A DNA stretch of 64,000 bases from Streptomyces sp. CB02923 (GCF_001905005.1 NZ_LWKZ01000024.1:649287-713286); one strand, 5' to 3'; numbered from the stretch's first letter, positions 41,584 to 51,798 are shown. Program-made: numbers and translations. The notes: generated from the letters alone by a model not told the origin.

Positions 41584-42693
41584 CTACAGCGCGATCCATT
41601 CGCTGGAGGTGGTGACCTCGTTGAGAACGTCGGGCAGCGGTTCGACGCCGAGGCCGGGGCCGGTGGGAACCTGGAGGTGGCCGTCGGCGAGGACGAACGG
41701 CTCCGTGATGTCGGTGGCGAAGTAGCGGCGGGAGCCGGAGGTGTCGCCGGGGAGGGTGAAGCCGGGCAGGGCGGCCAGGGCGACGTTGGCGGCGCGGCCG
41801 ATGCCGGTCTCCAGCATGCCGCCGCACCACACGGGGATGCCGTGGGCGCGGGCGAGGTCGTGGATGCGGCGGGCTTCGAGATAGCCGCCGACACGGGCCG
41901 GCTTGATGTTGATGACGGAGCAGGCGCCGAGGGAGATGGCCGCCGCGGCGTCGGCGGCGGACTCGATGGATTCGTCCAGGCAGACCGGGGTGCGCAGCAG
42001 CTTCGCCAGTTCGACGTGCTGGGCCATGTCGTCGTTGGGCAGCGGCTGTTCGATCAGCAGGAGGTCGAAGTCGTCGAGTTTGGCGAGCTGCCGGGCGTCC
42101 GCCAGGGTGTAGGCGGCGTTGGCGTCGACCTGCAGGAGCAGGTCGTCACCGAAGCGCTCGCGTACGGCGCGTACCGGCTCGACGTCCCAGCCGGGCTCGA
42201 TCTTCAGCTTGATCCGTACGTAGCCCTCGGCGAGGTAGCCCGCCACGGCGTCGAGGAGTTCGGGCACCGAGTCCATGATGCCGACCGAGACGCCGCAGGG
42301 AACCCGGTCCCGGGAGGCGCCCAGGTACGAGCCGAAGGACTCGCCGGCGCTGCGGAGCTGGGCGTCCAGCACCGCTGTCTCCAGCGCGGACTTCGCCATG
42401 TGGTGGCCGGTGAAGGGCTGTAGGACGCGCCCCACCGTGTGCAGGTCCAGGCCGTCCTTCGGCAGGGCGGGGATGAGGAACTTGCGCAGCACGTCCTGCG
42501 CCCCGTCGACGTACTCGGAGCAGTAGCGGGGCTCGGACATGGCCGCGCACTCGGCCCAGCCCTCGCCGTCGGAGGTGACGACGCGGACCAGCAGCACATC
42601 GCGGCTGGTCTCCACGCCGAAGGAGGTACGGAAGGGGGCGACGAGCGGCATCGCTATCCGGCGCAGCTCGATGCCGGAAATCTTCGTCTTCAC
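41584..42693 (-). CDS. N-acylamino-acid racemase / o-succinylbenzoate synthase-like enolase-superfamily enzyme
   Basis: A protein of 369 residues. All catalytic residues of the MenC/NSAR subgroup are present with near-canonical spacing: Lys162-x-Lys164 (RIKLKI), metal ligands Asp190 (QVDANAAY), Glu215 (LIEQPL) and Asp240 (CLDES), and the opposite-face base Lys264 (INIKPARVGG). The 20s loop (PFRTSFG) also fits. The family includes OSBS for menaquinone and N-succinylamino-acid racemases. No other men genes are near, whereas a GNAT acyltransferase and an M20 deacylase are in the same operon, so racemisation of N-acyl amino acids is the better reading. It starts 33 bp after the GNAT stop. Confidence 0.9.
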   Translation of the reverse strand: MKTKISGIELRRIAMPLVAPFRTSFGVETSRDVLLVRVVTSDGEGWAECAAMSEPRYCSEYVDGAQDVLRKFLIPALPKDGLDLHTVGRVLQPFTGHHMAKSALETAVLDAQLRSAGESFGSYLGASRDRVPCGVSVGIMDSVPELLDAVAGYLAEGYVRIKLKIEPGWDVEPVRAVRERFGDDLLLQVDANAAYTLADARQLAKLDDFDLLLIEQPLPNDDMAQHVELAKLLRTPVCLDESIESAADAAAAISLGACSVINIKPARVGGYLEARRIHDLARAHGIPVWCGGMLETGIGRAANVALAALPGFTLPGDTSGSRRYFATDITEPFVLADGHLQVPTGPGLGVEPLPDVLNEVTTSSEWIAL

Positions 42694-42726
42694 TGCTGGT
42701 GGCTCCTTTGCGGGTGGTTCAGGTGG

Positions 42727-43500
42727 TCAGGCTCGCGGGCCGGGGCGTTGGACCACGTAGCGGCGGCGTTCGTGGAAGCCGACGACGCGGGCGCCCTCGG
42801 CGAGCAGGCCGCCGAGGGTCTGCCGGGCGGCCAGCCGCCATGCCTGGGCGGCGCCGGGGTCCGTGCGGCGCAGGGTTTCGATGTCATCGGGCAGGTCGAC
42901 GAGTACGGTTGCGGCGTCGGTCGTGACGGTTTCCGGATGGCCTCCGGCATTGCGGAGGCCATGCGCGGCGTCGGGAGGCAGCTCCCGCGTCTCGGGCGGG
43001 GCGGGCGCGGTGAGGTCCCAGGCGGCCACGACCCGGTCGGACTCGTCGCCGCCGTTGATGACGTCGTCCATCGGGCCGTAGAAGGAGGTCAGGTACTCCT
43101 CCGGCCGGGCGCCGAGTTTGACCAGGTTGAAGTAGGCGTTGCGGCGGATGAGCGGGTCGTAGGTCCAGGTAATGCGCCGGAGTCGGCGGTCCATCGCCCA
43201 CTGCCGCTGGTGCAGCTTGAGGGCGAGGCCCACGCCGCGTCCCATGACGGCGCCGGTGATGTGGGAGTGCAGGGTGGTGCCCACGGGTTGGCCGAAGAAG
43301 GCGACGGACGCCCCGACCAGCCGGTCGCCCTCGTATGCTCCGGCCACATAGTTCCCGGCGTGCGAGAGGGCCCGCATGAGCTCGGCGGAGAGGGGAGAGT
43401 TGCGGGGTTCGGTCCCCCAGATGTCCGCGTAGAGGAGGCTGACGGCGTCGAAGTCCTCCATGGTGCGGAGCTCCTGGATGGTGGTTCCGGTTCCCTTCAT
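42727..43500 (-). CDS. GNAT-family N-acyltransferase (probable amino-acid N-succinyltransferase)
   Basis: A protein of 257 residues starting at ATG 43500, overlapping the deacylase stop as ATGA. The acyl-CoA loop is HSHITGAVMGRGVGLALKLHQR, followed by RRITWTYDPLIRRNAYFNLVKLGA, wording typical of the uncharacterised GNATs that sit beside N-acylamino-acid racemases. In the pathway described for Geobacillus, such a GNAT succinylates D-amino acids before racemisation. Assignment of succinyl-CoA as donor rests on the operon context. Confidence 0.82.
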   Translation of the reverse strand: MKGTGTTIQELRTMEDFDAVSLLYADIWGTEPRNSPLSAELMRALSHAGNYVAGAYEGDRLVGASVAFFGQPVGTTLHSHITGAVMGRGVGLALKLHQRQWAMDRRLRRITWTYDPLIRRNAYFNLVKLGARPEEYLTSFYGPMDDVINGGDESDRVVAAWDLTAPAPPETRELPPDAAHGLRNAGGHPETVTTDAATVLVDLPDDIETLRRTDPGAAQAWRLAARQTLGGLLAEGARVVGFHERRRYVVQRPGPRA

Positions 43501-44639
43501 CGCAGCGCTCCGATCAGGTGGGTCAGGAGCCGGGCGCGGGCCGGCATGGTGGCGGTGACGACGTGTTCGTGGTCGGCGTGCGCGCCGTCGCCCACCGCGC
43601 CGAGGCCGTCCAGCGTGGGGCAGCCGACCCCGGCGGTGTAGTTGCCGTCGGAGGCTCCGCCGACGGCCGCCTGTCGCAGCGGGCCGAGGCCGAGCCGTTC
43701 GGCCTGTGCGGCGGCCAGGGTGAACAGTTCCTGTGAGGCGTCGGGGCCCAGGGGCGGCCGGTTGGGGCCGCCGTCGATCCGTACGCGGGCGCCGGGCACC
43801 CGCGGCTCCAGGGCCCTGATCAGCTGGTCCACCGCTTCCTGCGCCGCGGCGTTCGGCACGCGGACGTCCACGCTCAACTCGGCTTTCGCGGGGACGGTGT
43901 TGTTCGACGTGCCGGCCTGCATCAGGGTGGGGGTGATGCTCGTCCCGGGGCCGGTGGAAGCGGTGACGGTGTCGGTGACGCCCTTCAGGGCCAGGAGTTG
44001 GTGGGCGAGTTCGGTTGCCGCGTTGATGCCCTTCTCCGGTTCCAGCCCGGAGTGGGCGGCGCGACCTCGTACGGTGATGTCGTAGAGGGACACGCCCTTG
44101 CGGCCGGTCTTCAGCGCTCCGCCGGGTGCCGAGGGTTCCAGGACGAGCGTGGCCGAGCACTGGCGTGCGAGGTCCTCGATCAGCGGGCGGGAGGTGTCCG
44201 AGCCGGTCTCCTCGTCCCCGGTGACGAGCACGCAGAGGCCGTCGAGGGAGGACAGCGAGGCGAGGGCGTGGAACATCTGGACCAGGCCCGCTTTCATGTC
44301 GAAGACCCCGGGGCCGCGGATGACGCCCTGTTCCACCGACCAGGGGTGGTCCCTGAGGGAGCCGATCGGCCAGACGGTGTCGTGGTGGCCCAGCAGCAGG
44401 ATGCGCGGCGTTCCGAACGTCCACTGCACGTGGGTGACGCCCCCGATCGTCAGCGTCCGCGGCGAGGCGCCGAGCAGACGGCGCCCCTGCTCGGCGACCA
44501 CCTGGCCGCTGCGGGCCACGGCTGCGTGGTCGGCCGAGAAGGATTCGCAGGTCGCCAGTTCTTCGAGGTCTGCGAGCATGGCGTGCAGGGCCGGTGTGCG
44601 GTCCGCTTGCGCCGACAGGCGTGCGGGGTCGTACGGCAC
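43497..44639 (-). CDS. M20-family metallopeptidase / N-acyl-amino-acid deacylase
   Basis: A protein of 380 residues starting at GTG 44639 (CGGAGGAC 7 bp upstream); much longer in-frame readings upstream are antisense to the dipeptidase. The two-zinc site is complete: LLGHHDTVWP (His, Asp), FDMKAG (bridging Asp), TGDEETGS (Glu-Glu), LEPSAPGG (Glu) and AHADHEHV (His). The dimerisation domain lies between. This is the ArgE/DapE/carboxypeptidase G2 group. Within this operon the likely substrate is the N-acyl-L-amino acid produced by the racemase; carboxypeptidase activity is the alternative. Confidence 0.87.
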   Translation of the reverse strand: MPYDPARLSAQADRTPALHAMLADLEELATCESFSADHAAVARSGQVVAEQGRRLLGASPRTLTIGGVTHVQWTFGTPRILLLGHHDTVWPIGSLRDHPWSVEQGVIRGPGVFDMKAGLVQMFHALASLSSLDGLCVLVTGDEETGSDTSRPLIEDLARQCSATLVLEPSAPGGALKTGRKGVSLYDITVRGRAAHSGLEPEKGINAATELAHQLLALKGVTDTVTASTGPGTSITPTLMQAGTSNNTVPAKAELSVDVRVPNAAAQEAVDQLIRALEPRVPGARVRIDGGPNRPPLGPDASQELFTLAAAQAERLGLGPLRQAAVGGASDGNYTAGVGCPTLDGLGAVGDGAHADHEHVVTATMPARARLLTHLIGALR

Positions 44640-44845
44640 GGGTGAGTCCTCCGGGGTTGTCGAGTGGTCCGGCAGGGCCGGTGTGACTGTTGATGCGCTG
44701 TTTTCAGGGGCTTCCCGGCGAAGTGCCGGCATGGGCGGCTGACTTCGTCCGGGCCCGACGCAGGTCCATGGCGTCGAAGAGTCGAAGAGTCGAAGACCTG
44801 CGGGGGCCGTCGGGACATGCAGGGAACCGCCGGGCCGGGCGGGCA

Positions 44846-45868
44846 TCAGCCCATGTGCTTGCTCATGAGCTGTCGCAGGTTCCCGCCGAGTACCTTCAGG
44901 ACGTCCTCCCCGGGCAGGCCCCGGCGGATCATCGCCTCGGTGACGAGGGGCATGTCGGCAGGGCCTTCCAGGCCGGGGAAGTCGAACAGCGGGTCCTCTT
45001 CGTCGGTGTTCTCGCAGCAGGGCGGGGTGATGTCCGCCGCCACCTCGCGGAGGAAGTCCGAACCGAGGCCGACGTGGTCGGCCCCGGCCACGGAGATGAC
45101 GTGTTCGATGTGGTCGACGACCCGGTCGACGCTCACCTCCGCCTCGTCGTCGGTGAGGAAGTCCGGCACGAAATTCACGCACACCACGCCGCCGGTGGCG
45201 GCCACACCGCGGATCTGGTCGTCGGTGAGGTTGCGGTGGTGGTCCCGCAGGGCGCGGGCGCAGGAATGGGTGGCGATCAGCGGGCGGGTGGCGAGCTCCA
45301 GGACGTGGGAGACGCCGCTCGCCCCCAGGTGGGAGATGTCGAAGAGGATGCCCAGGCGTTCCATTTCGCGCAGCGCCCGGACGCCGGGGGCGGTCAGCCG
45401 GCTGCCGGTGGCGTCCTCCCGGCTGCCGTCCGCGAGCGGCGTGCGTCCCCAGTGGGCGATCGAGGCCATGCGTACGCCGAGCCGGAACAGGGTGGGGATC
45501 AGCTCGACGGAGGCGTCGATGCCCGGTGCGCTCTCCAGGGCGAGCACCAGGGCGATCTTGTTCTTGGCGAGGGCCGCGTCGATGTCGGCACCGTTGACGC
45601 ACAGGGCGACCTGTTCGGCGTTGGCCTCGGCGAGGACATGGGCGCACTCGATCATGCGGAGGGTCTGCCGGAGCGCCCCCTCGGGGCGGTACTGCTCGTC
45701 GATGAACACCGGCAGCACCTGGATGTCGATGCCGCCGTCGCGCAGCTGCGGCAGCCACCGGTCCCGGAAGAAAGTGCCCCAGCGTTTCGGGGGACGGGCC
45801 GCCACGGCCATGAGGAGGTCGTTGTGGGCGTCGGCGACGACGGCGCGGTGGTGCAGGTCCAAAGACAC
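44846..45868 (-). CDS. M19-family (renal-type) membrane dipeptidase
   Basis: A protein of 340 residues, the usual family length. The zinc site is present: DAHND (His15, Asp17), the bridging LALESAPGI Glu, SHLGASGV and ATHSCARALRDHHRN, and the SDFLREV/GLGSDF segment. M19 enzymes cleave dipeptides and accept a D-residue at the C-terminal position, and some hydrolyse beta-lactams or N-acyl-D-amino acids. It is the first gene of the operon, 206 bp before the M20 gene. It could supply D-amino acids to the acylation-racemisation-deacylation steps encoded downstream. Confidence 0.88.
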   Translation of the reverse strand: MSLDLHHRAVVADAHNDLLMAVAARPPKRWGTFFRDRWLPQLRDGGIDIQVLPVFIDEQYRPEGALRQTLRMIECAHVLAEANAEQVALCVNGADIDAALAKNKIALVLALESAPGIDASVELIPTLFRLGVRMASIAHWGRTPLADGSREDATGSRLTAPGVRALREMERLGILFDISHLGASGVSHVLELATRPLIATHSCARALRDHHRNLTDDQIRGVAATGGVVCVNFVPDFLTDDEAEVSVDRVVDHIEHVISVAGADHVGLGSDFLREVAADITPPCCENTDEEDPLFDFPGLEGPADMPLVTEAMIRRGLPGEDVLKVLGGNLRQLMSKHMG

Positions 45869-46209
45869 GGCGGAGCCTTTCGCGTGGCAGGGAGCAGAGG
45901 CGGCCCGGCGGCCCGCGTGCCGGATGCGACGGACCGTCCGTGGCGCGTAAGGGCGACGGCTTCACACACGCCTCCGGGTGGCTCGGCGAACTCAGCCGCA
46001 GCGTACGCAGGGTGCCCCCCGGACTCTTGGTCCGAGGGAACGAACCAGCAGGTCGCTCGTTGGACGTACGGACAATCCCGGGGCGCGGGGGGACTTATAA
46101 AGTTGCGCCCGGTCTTCAGCCTGAGTTGCGCCCGGCCGGAGCACCACAACCAGCGGCCCCGGAGTTCGGTGAACTCCGGGGCCGCTGTCGTCGTCTGGTG
46201 GCGAGGGGG
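45869..46209. other. 341-bp intergenic region before the dipeptidase operon
   Basis: No gene is supported. It holds the terminator at 46151-46187 and presumably the promoter of the dipeptidase operon. An A/T island (TTATAAAGT, 46096-46104) stands out but cannot be matched to a convincing -35 box. Confidence 0.5.
46151..46187. terminator. Terminator, 17-bp perfect stem with 3-nt loop
   Basis: Arms CAGCGGCCCCGGAGTTC (46151-46167) and GAACTCCGGGGCCGCTG (46171-46187) around GGT. It is just downstream of the SnoaL-like gene stop and separates its transcript from the dipeptidase operon. Confidence 0.88.
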
Positions 46210-46566
46210 TCAGAAACCGTTGAAGAAGCCGTACAGCTTGCTGATCCGGCCGTCCTCCAGCCATGCGACGTCGGAGCCGCTCACCACGGGTGCGCCGCCG
46301 GTGGGGCCGACCTGCCACGTGAAGTGGGCGGCGTCGTGGTGGGTCAGCACCGTGCCGTGGGTGAAAAGCATTCCGGTGAAGTTCTTCTGCGTAGCGGCGA
46401 GGTAGTTGTCGATGGCCTCGGTGCCGTCGGCGACGACCGTCGGATCGGTGTACGTGGCGTTCGGGGTGAACACCTCGTCGACCATGCCCCGTCGGACCTG
46501 CTCGTCCGGTTCGTTCCACATCGCTATGTACGTGTCGACCAGCGCGGTAACGGCCTTCTTGTCCAT
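46210..46566 (-). CDS. SnoaL-like / NTF2-fold protein
   Basis: A protein of 118 residues, a single cone-shaped NTF2-like fold: LVDTYIAMWNEPDEQVRRGMVDEVFTPNATYTDP, then HGTVLTHHDAAHFTWQV, GSDVAWLEDGRISKLYGFF. Families with this fold include polyketide cyclases, ketosteroid isomerases and many uncharacterised proteins. Key catalytic Asp/His positions cannot be assigned by eye. It follows the membrane-anchored hypothetical gene by 45 bp on the same strand. Confidence 0.82.
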   Translation of the reverse strand: MDKKAVTALVDTYIAMWNEPDEQVRRGMVDEVFTPNATYTDPTVVADGTEAIDNYLAATQKNFTGMLFTHGTVLTHHDAAHFTWQVGPTGGAPVVSGSDVAWLEDGRISKLYGFFNGF

Positions 46567-46611
46567 GGCGAGGAACTCTATCGATGCAGAGGAAACGCCG
46601 GTCCGGCGCCC

Positions 46612-47316
46612 TCAGCGCTTGAAGGCGACCGTCGAGACGACGTACACCACGGGGTGTCCCGGTTCGTCGAAGTTCACCGTGATGTTCTGGCTCGGGTGCG
46701 GGTCCTCGGCCTTGAGGGACGTCCCGGCCCACTGGCCGCCGCTCAGGTCCCAGCCGACCTTCGCCGCCTGCGACCCGGTGATGGTGATCTCGCCGTCCTT
46801 GAGGGCGGCGCGGCTGGTGCCGGCCCACTTCAGGTAGTGGTCCAGCCCCCAGTTGTTGGTGCGGAACTGGACGTACAGGGAGCTGCGGTGCCAGGAGTTG
46901 GACTCGTAGTAGTAGACCGGCGTGGCCCCGGCCGGGACCGGGACGTTGTAGATGCGCTGCTGCACCTTGGAGGGGTAGTCGTTGTAGAGGCCGGTGGCGG
47001 CGGCCTCCTCCTCCTTGCTCTGGCCGCTGTCCCGGCTCTGCTCGGCGGAGATGACGATGTACCCGGCCGGGATGGCGATCAGCAGGAAGATGACCAGCGC
47101 GGTCAGCCAGCGGCGGCGCCGGCCGGCCCGGGGCTTGGCGGACGCGCCGGGGGCGGACGCGCCGGGGGCAGAAGCGCCTGAGGCGGACGCGCCGTCCCGG
47201 GCCCCGGGTCCGGCCTGCGGCTCGGGCCGCTCCGGCGCCTCGCGCGCGCTCTGCCCCGGTTCGTGCCGGGCCGGGTCGTGGTCCCCGGTCGCCGGTGGGT
47301 GGGTCGGCTCCGTCAT
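46612..47316 (-). CDS. Single-pass membrane protein of unknown function
   Basis: A protein of 234 residues starting at ATG 47316, overlapping the ROK kinase stop as ATGA. The N-terminal ~70 residues are hydrophilic and Pro/Glu-rich with the repeated unit GASAP (three times). One membrane helix follows a basic patch (RRRRWLTALVIFLLIAIPAG). The remaining ~135 residues are outside the membrane and beta-rich, with many Tyr/Trp (YYYESNSWHRSSLYVQF, HYLKWAGTSRAALKDGEITITG). No named family recognised. It is coupled to the sugar-kinase gene. Confidence 0.78.
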   Translation of the reverse strand: MTEPTHPPATGDHDPARHEPGQSAREAPERPEPQAGPGARDGASASGASAPGASAPGASAKPRAGRRRRWLTALVIFLLIAIPAGYIVISAEQSRDSGQSKEEEAAATGLYNDYPSKVQQRIYNVPVPAGATPVYYYESNSWHRSSLYVQFRTNNWGLDHYLKWAGTSRAALKDGEITITGSQAAKVGWDLSGGQWAGTSLKAEDPHPSQNITVNFDEPGHPVVYVVSTVAFKR

Positions 47317-48434
47317 CGGCGGCCCGATCGTTCGTACCGCTCGTAGCGTTCCACACGTCGGCGGTTGGCGCGCCGGAAGCGGCGGGCCACCAGGCGCGCC
47401 AGGTCCGCGGCGCCGACCATGCCCGCTTCGGGGCCCAGCTGGGCCTTGGCGATACGGGCCTCCGGGCGGTAGCCGCGGCCGGTCAGGGTGCGCCGGAACG
47501 CGTCCCGGGCGGGGCCGATGAGCAGGTCGTCGGCGGCGCTGACGCCGCCGCCGATCACGAAGCAGGAGGGGTCCAGCGCGGCCGCCAGATTGGCGATGCC
47601 GACGCCCAGCCACTGGCCGATGTCCTGGAGCAGCTCGACGCACATGGCGTCGCCCTCGCGGGCCAGCTCGGTGATGAGCGGGCCGGTGATGTCGGGGATG
47701 CGGCCGCCGACCCGGTCGATGATGTTGTACGCGACCGGGGAGTCCGCCGCGGCCAGCTCGCGGGCCTCGCGCACCAGGGCGTTGCCGGAGCTGTACTGCT
47801 CCCAGCAGCCGCGGTTGCCGCACGGGCAGCGGTGTCCGGCCGGGACCACCTGCATATGGCCGAACTCGCCGGCCACACCGTACTTGCCACGCTTGACCGC
47901 GCCGTCCTCCAGGATCGCGCCGCCGATGCCCGTACCGAGCGTAATCATGACGAGGTGGTCCTCGCCGCGGCCCGCGCCGAAGCGCCACTCGGCCCAGGCT
48001 GCCGTGTTGGCGTCGTTGTCGACCATGACGGGGACCGCCAGGCGGCCCGCGAGGCGGTCGCGCAGCGGCTCGTTGCGCCAGTTCAGGTGGGGCGCGAAGA
48101 GGACGGTGCTGCGTTCGGCGTCGACCCAGCCGGCCGCGCCGATGCCCACCGCGTGCACGTCGTGCCGGTCGGAGAGGTCCAGCACCAGTTCGGTGATGAC
48201 GTCCTCGACGACCTTGGGGCTCTTGGACTTGTCGGGCGTCTCGGTGCGGACCTTCTCCAGGATCGTGCCGTCCGCGTCGACGACGCCGGCCATCACCTTC
48301 GTCCCGCCGATGTCGATGCCGACGGTCGGCACGCGGGGCGCGCTCAGGTGGGAGCGCCGCTCGCGGGTGCCCACCGTGCGCAGCACGGTCGCTCTGGCGG
48401 ATCCTCGGTGCACCCGGTCGCGGTACGTGCTCAT
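47313..48434 (-). CDS. ROK-family sugar kinase (glucokinase-like)
   Basis: A protein of 373 residues from ATG 48434 (GAGGTGGG upstream). It has the phosphate-binding motif TVGIDIGGTKVMAGVVD, the catalytic region MVDNDANTAAWAEW, LGTGIGGAI and the ROK zinc signature CPCGNRGCWEQY. The N-terminal ~35 residues are a basic extension, too short for an HTH, so this is a kinase rather than a repressor. It lies 300 bp downstream of the sugar ABC genes and probably phosphorylates the imported sugar. Confidence 0.88.
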   Translation of the reverse strand: MSTYRDRVHRGSARATVLRTVGTRERRSHLSAPRVPTVGIDIGGTKVMAGVVDADGTILEKVRTETPDKSKSPKVVEDVITELVLDLSDRHDVHAVGIGAAGWVDAERSTVLFAPHLNWRNEPLRDRLAGRLAVPVMVDNDANTAAWAEWRFGAGRGEDHLVMITLGTGIGGAILEDGAVKRGKYGVAGEFGHMQVVPAGHRCPCGNRGCWEQYSSGNALVREARELAAADSPVAYNIIDRVGGRIPDITGPLITELAREGDAMCVELLQDIGQWLGVGIANLAAALDPSCFVIGGGVSAADDLLIGPARDAFRRTLTGRGYRPEARIAKAQLGPEAGMVGAADLARLVARRFRRANRRRVERYERYERSGRR

Positions 48435-48734
48435 CGACCCACCTCTTCGCCGTTCCGGCTGCCGTTGCGGTCGCGGCGGCTGCGTGCTCGCAAGAGTCGT
48501 CTCGTCCCTGCGGGTGTCGGGAGGCCGGGGCCTCGGGCGTGCATGGTCCGGTGTGGTGCTCGTTCGGTGTCGTACGGGTCCGGGCGCTTCCGGGGCCGGG
48601 CCCCGGTACGCGCGGTGCCGTGCCGGCGGCGGTGACGTGCACGGTCCGCTGCGATTGTGCCCTAACAGCGGTACGCGGCGCATGGCGGCGCGGGCCCCGC
48701 GGAACCCGCGCCACCGCCCGCGGGCCGCGCCCGC
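48435..48734. other. 300-bp gap between the ABC ATPase and the ROK kinase genes
   Basis: No coding region or clear hairpin is supported. An open frame through it (continuing the kinase frame upstream) is Arg/Pro-rich and lacks a ribosome site. It may hold a separate promoter for the kinase gene. Confidence 0.45.
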
Positions 48735-49717
<983 letters not shown>

Positions 49718-49721
<4 letters not shown>

Positions 49722-50788
49722 TTCGTCGCCTCCGCGCGCTTGCGGACCCATGCGTTCAGGAGCGTGGCCAGCAGCAGCATCGCCCCGAGGAAGAACTTGT
49801 ACCAGTCCGGGTTCCACTGGGCGTACACGATGCCCTTGCTGGCCATGCCGAAGATGAAGGCGCCGACGGCGGCGCCGATCGCCGAGCCGTAGCCGCCGGT
49901 CATCAGGCAGCCGCCGACCGCGGCGGCGATGATGTAGAGGAACTCGTTGCCGACGCCGTCGCCGGACTGGATCGCGTCGTACGAGAACAGCAGGTGCTGC
50001 CCGGAGATCCAGGCCGCCAGCGCCACGCCCATGTACAGGCCGATCCGCGTCCGGGTGACCGGGACGCCGACCGCCCGCGCGGCGTCCGCGCCGCCGCCCA
50101 CCGCGAAGATCCAGTTGCCGACGCGGGTGCGCAGCAGGATCCAGGTGGCGAGCGCGACCAGCCCGATCCACCACAGGATCGTGACCTGGATGTCCACACC
50201 GCCGATGGCCAGGTGGGACGCGAAGAGCGCACGGGCCGAGTCGAAGCCCTCCATGTCGGCGATGGACTTCGTCGAGACCGTGCCGCTGATCAGCTTGGTG
50301 AATCCGAGGTTCAGGCCGGTCAGCATGAAGAACGTACCGAGGGTGATGACGAAGCTGGGCAGTTTCGTCCGGGTCAGCAGGAAGCCGTTGAAGACCCCGA
50401 TGGCCAGGGTGACCAGCAAGGACACCCCGATGCCGACCCAGATGTTCGCCGTCATCTGATAGCTGAACATCGACGATACGAGCGCCGAGCTGACGACCAT
50501 GACACCGGCCGACAGGTCGAACTCGCCGCCGATCATCAGCAGGGCCACCGGCACGGCCATGATGCCGATCGTCGACGACGCGTACAGCACGGTCGAGAGG
50601 CTGGACGCCTGCAGGAACGTGTCGGCGGCGAAGGAGAAGAAGAGGAAGACCGCCGCGGCGCCGACCACCGCGCCCAGCTCGGGGCGGCTCATCAGGCGGC
50701 GCGCCGGCGACCGGTGCACCAGACGCTCGTCGGGCCCGCCGCCGCGCTGCGGCCCGCTGTCCTTCACGGGTGTGTCCGCGGTGCTCAT
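49718..50788 (-). CDS. Sugar ABC transporter, permease (RbsC/BPD_transp_2 type)
   Basis: A protein of 356 residues with about nine to ten membrane helices and the family motif GGEFDLSAGVMVVSSALV near residue 90, TLGTFFMLTGL, and AVGGCLMTGGYGSAIGAAVGA. It belongs to the ribose/xylose/galactose permease group (CUT2). Start ATG 50788 overlaps the binding-protein stop as ATGA; its own stop overlaps the ATPase start. The three transporter genes are therefore fully coupled. Confidence 0.9.
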
Positions 50789-51798
50789 CGGGTCCCCCGC
50801 TTCGTGTACTCCTGCAGGGCCGCCGCGTCCTTCTTGGTGATCACCTGGGGGCCGGTGAAGACCGGCTTGCCGCCTCCGAGGACATCGGCGTTGTACTTGT
50901 AGAGCCACAGCAGGTCGACGGCCTGGTAGCCCTGGAGGTACGGCTGCTGGTCGACGGCGAAGCCGAGGGAGCCGTCCTTGAGGCCGTCGGCGACCTTCGC
51001 GTTCAGGTCGAAGGTGTCGATCTCGGCGTCGCTGCCGGCCTGCTCCTTGGCCTTGACGGCGGTCGGCGCGAACGGCGCGCCCAGCGTCACCACGGAGTCG
51101 ATGCCGCGGTCCGACTGGAGCTTGGCCTCGATGGTGGACTGGACGTCGGGCATGTTGGTGCCCTCCACGTACAGCTTCTGCAGGTCGCCCTTGAAGGTCT
51201 TCTTCGCGCCGTCGCAGCGCTGCTCGTGGCCGACGTTGCCCTGCTCGTGCAGGACGCACAGCGCCTTCTTGCGGCCCCGCTGGTTCAGCTCCTCGCCGAC
51301 GGCCTCACCGGCCACGGTCTCGTCCTGGCCGATGTGCGACAGGGCGCCGTAGGCCTTGGACGCCTCGGCGCCGGAATTGACGGTGATCACCGGGATGCCG
51401 GCCTTCTCGGCCCGCTTGACCACGTCCTTCATGGCGTCGGGCTTGGCCAGGGTGACGATCAGCCCGTCGACCTTCTGGTCGATGTAGGACTGCACGAGCT
51501 GGCTCTGCCGCTGGGCTTCCTTGTCGTGCCCGTAGACGAATTTGATGTTGTCCTTGAGGGCGGCCTGCTGGGCACCGTTCTGCACGATGTCCCAGAAGGT
51601 GTCGCCATCGCCCGAGTGGGTGACCATCGCGAAGGTCCACCTCGGGGTGTTGACGGCCGCCTTGCCGCCGGCGGTCTGGGCGGCGCGCGCTTCCTCGGCG
51701 CGCTTGCCGCCGGTGCTGCTGCACCCCGCCAGGGATGCGGCGAGCACCGCTGCCAGCACCGCGGTCACCGCGCGTACCCCTGTCCGAACCCTTGCCAC
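50785..51798 (-). CDS. Sugar ABC transporter, substrate-binding lipoprotein (Peripla_BP_4 type)
   Basis: A protein of 337 residues from GTG 51798 (GAAGGG upstream). It has a short basic N terminus, a hydrophobic stretch and the lipobox LAGC with Cys26. The mature part follows the ribose-binding protein fold: RWTFAMVTHSGDGDTFWDIVQNGA, VDGLIVTLAKPDAMKDVV, AGIPVITVNSG, AVGEEL, VDQQPYLQGYQAVDLLWL. First gene of the transporter operon; the specific sugar is not evident. Confidence 0.9.
   Translation of the reverse strand: MARVRTGVRAVTAVLAAVLAASLAGCSSTGGKRAEEARAAQTAGGKAAVNTPRWTFAMVTHSGDGDTFWDIVQNGAQQAALKDNIKFVYGHDKEAQRQSQLVQSYIDQKVDGLIVTLAKPDAMKDVVKRAEKAGIPVITVNSGAEASKAYGALSHIGQDETVAGEAVGEELNQRGRKKALCVLHEQGNVGHEQRCDGAKKTFKGDLQKLYVEGTNMPDVQSTIEAKLQSDRGIDSVVTLGAPFAPTAVKAKEQAGSDAEIDTFDLNAKVADGLKDGSLGFAVDQQPYLQGYQAVDLLWLYKYNADVLGGGKPVFTGPQVITKKDAAALQEYTKRGTR

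Noticed and set aside
41584..42693. Menaquinone o-succinylbenzoate synthase (MenC)
   Set aside because: The active site cannot separate OSBS from N-acylamino-acid racemase, but no men genes are near and a GNAT plus M20 deacylase are coupled, so the racemase reading is preferred.
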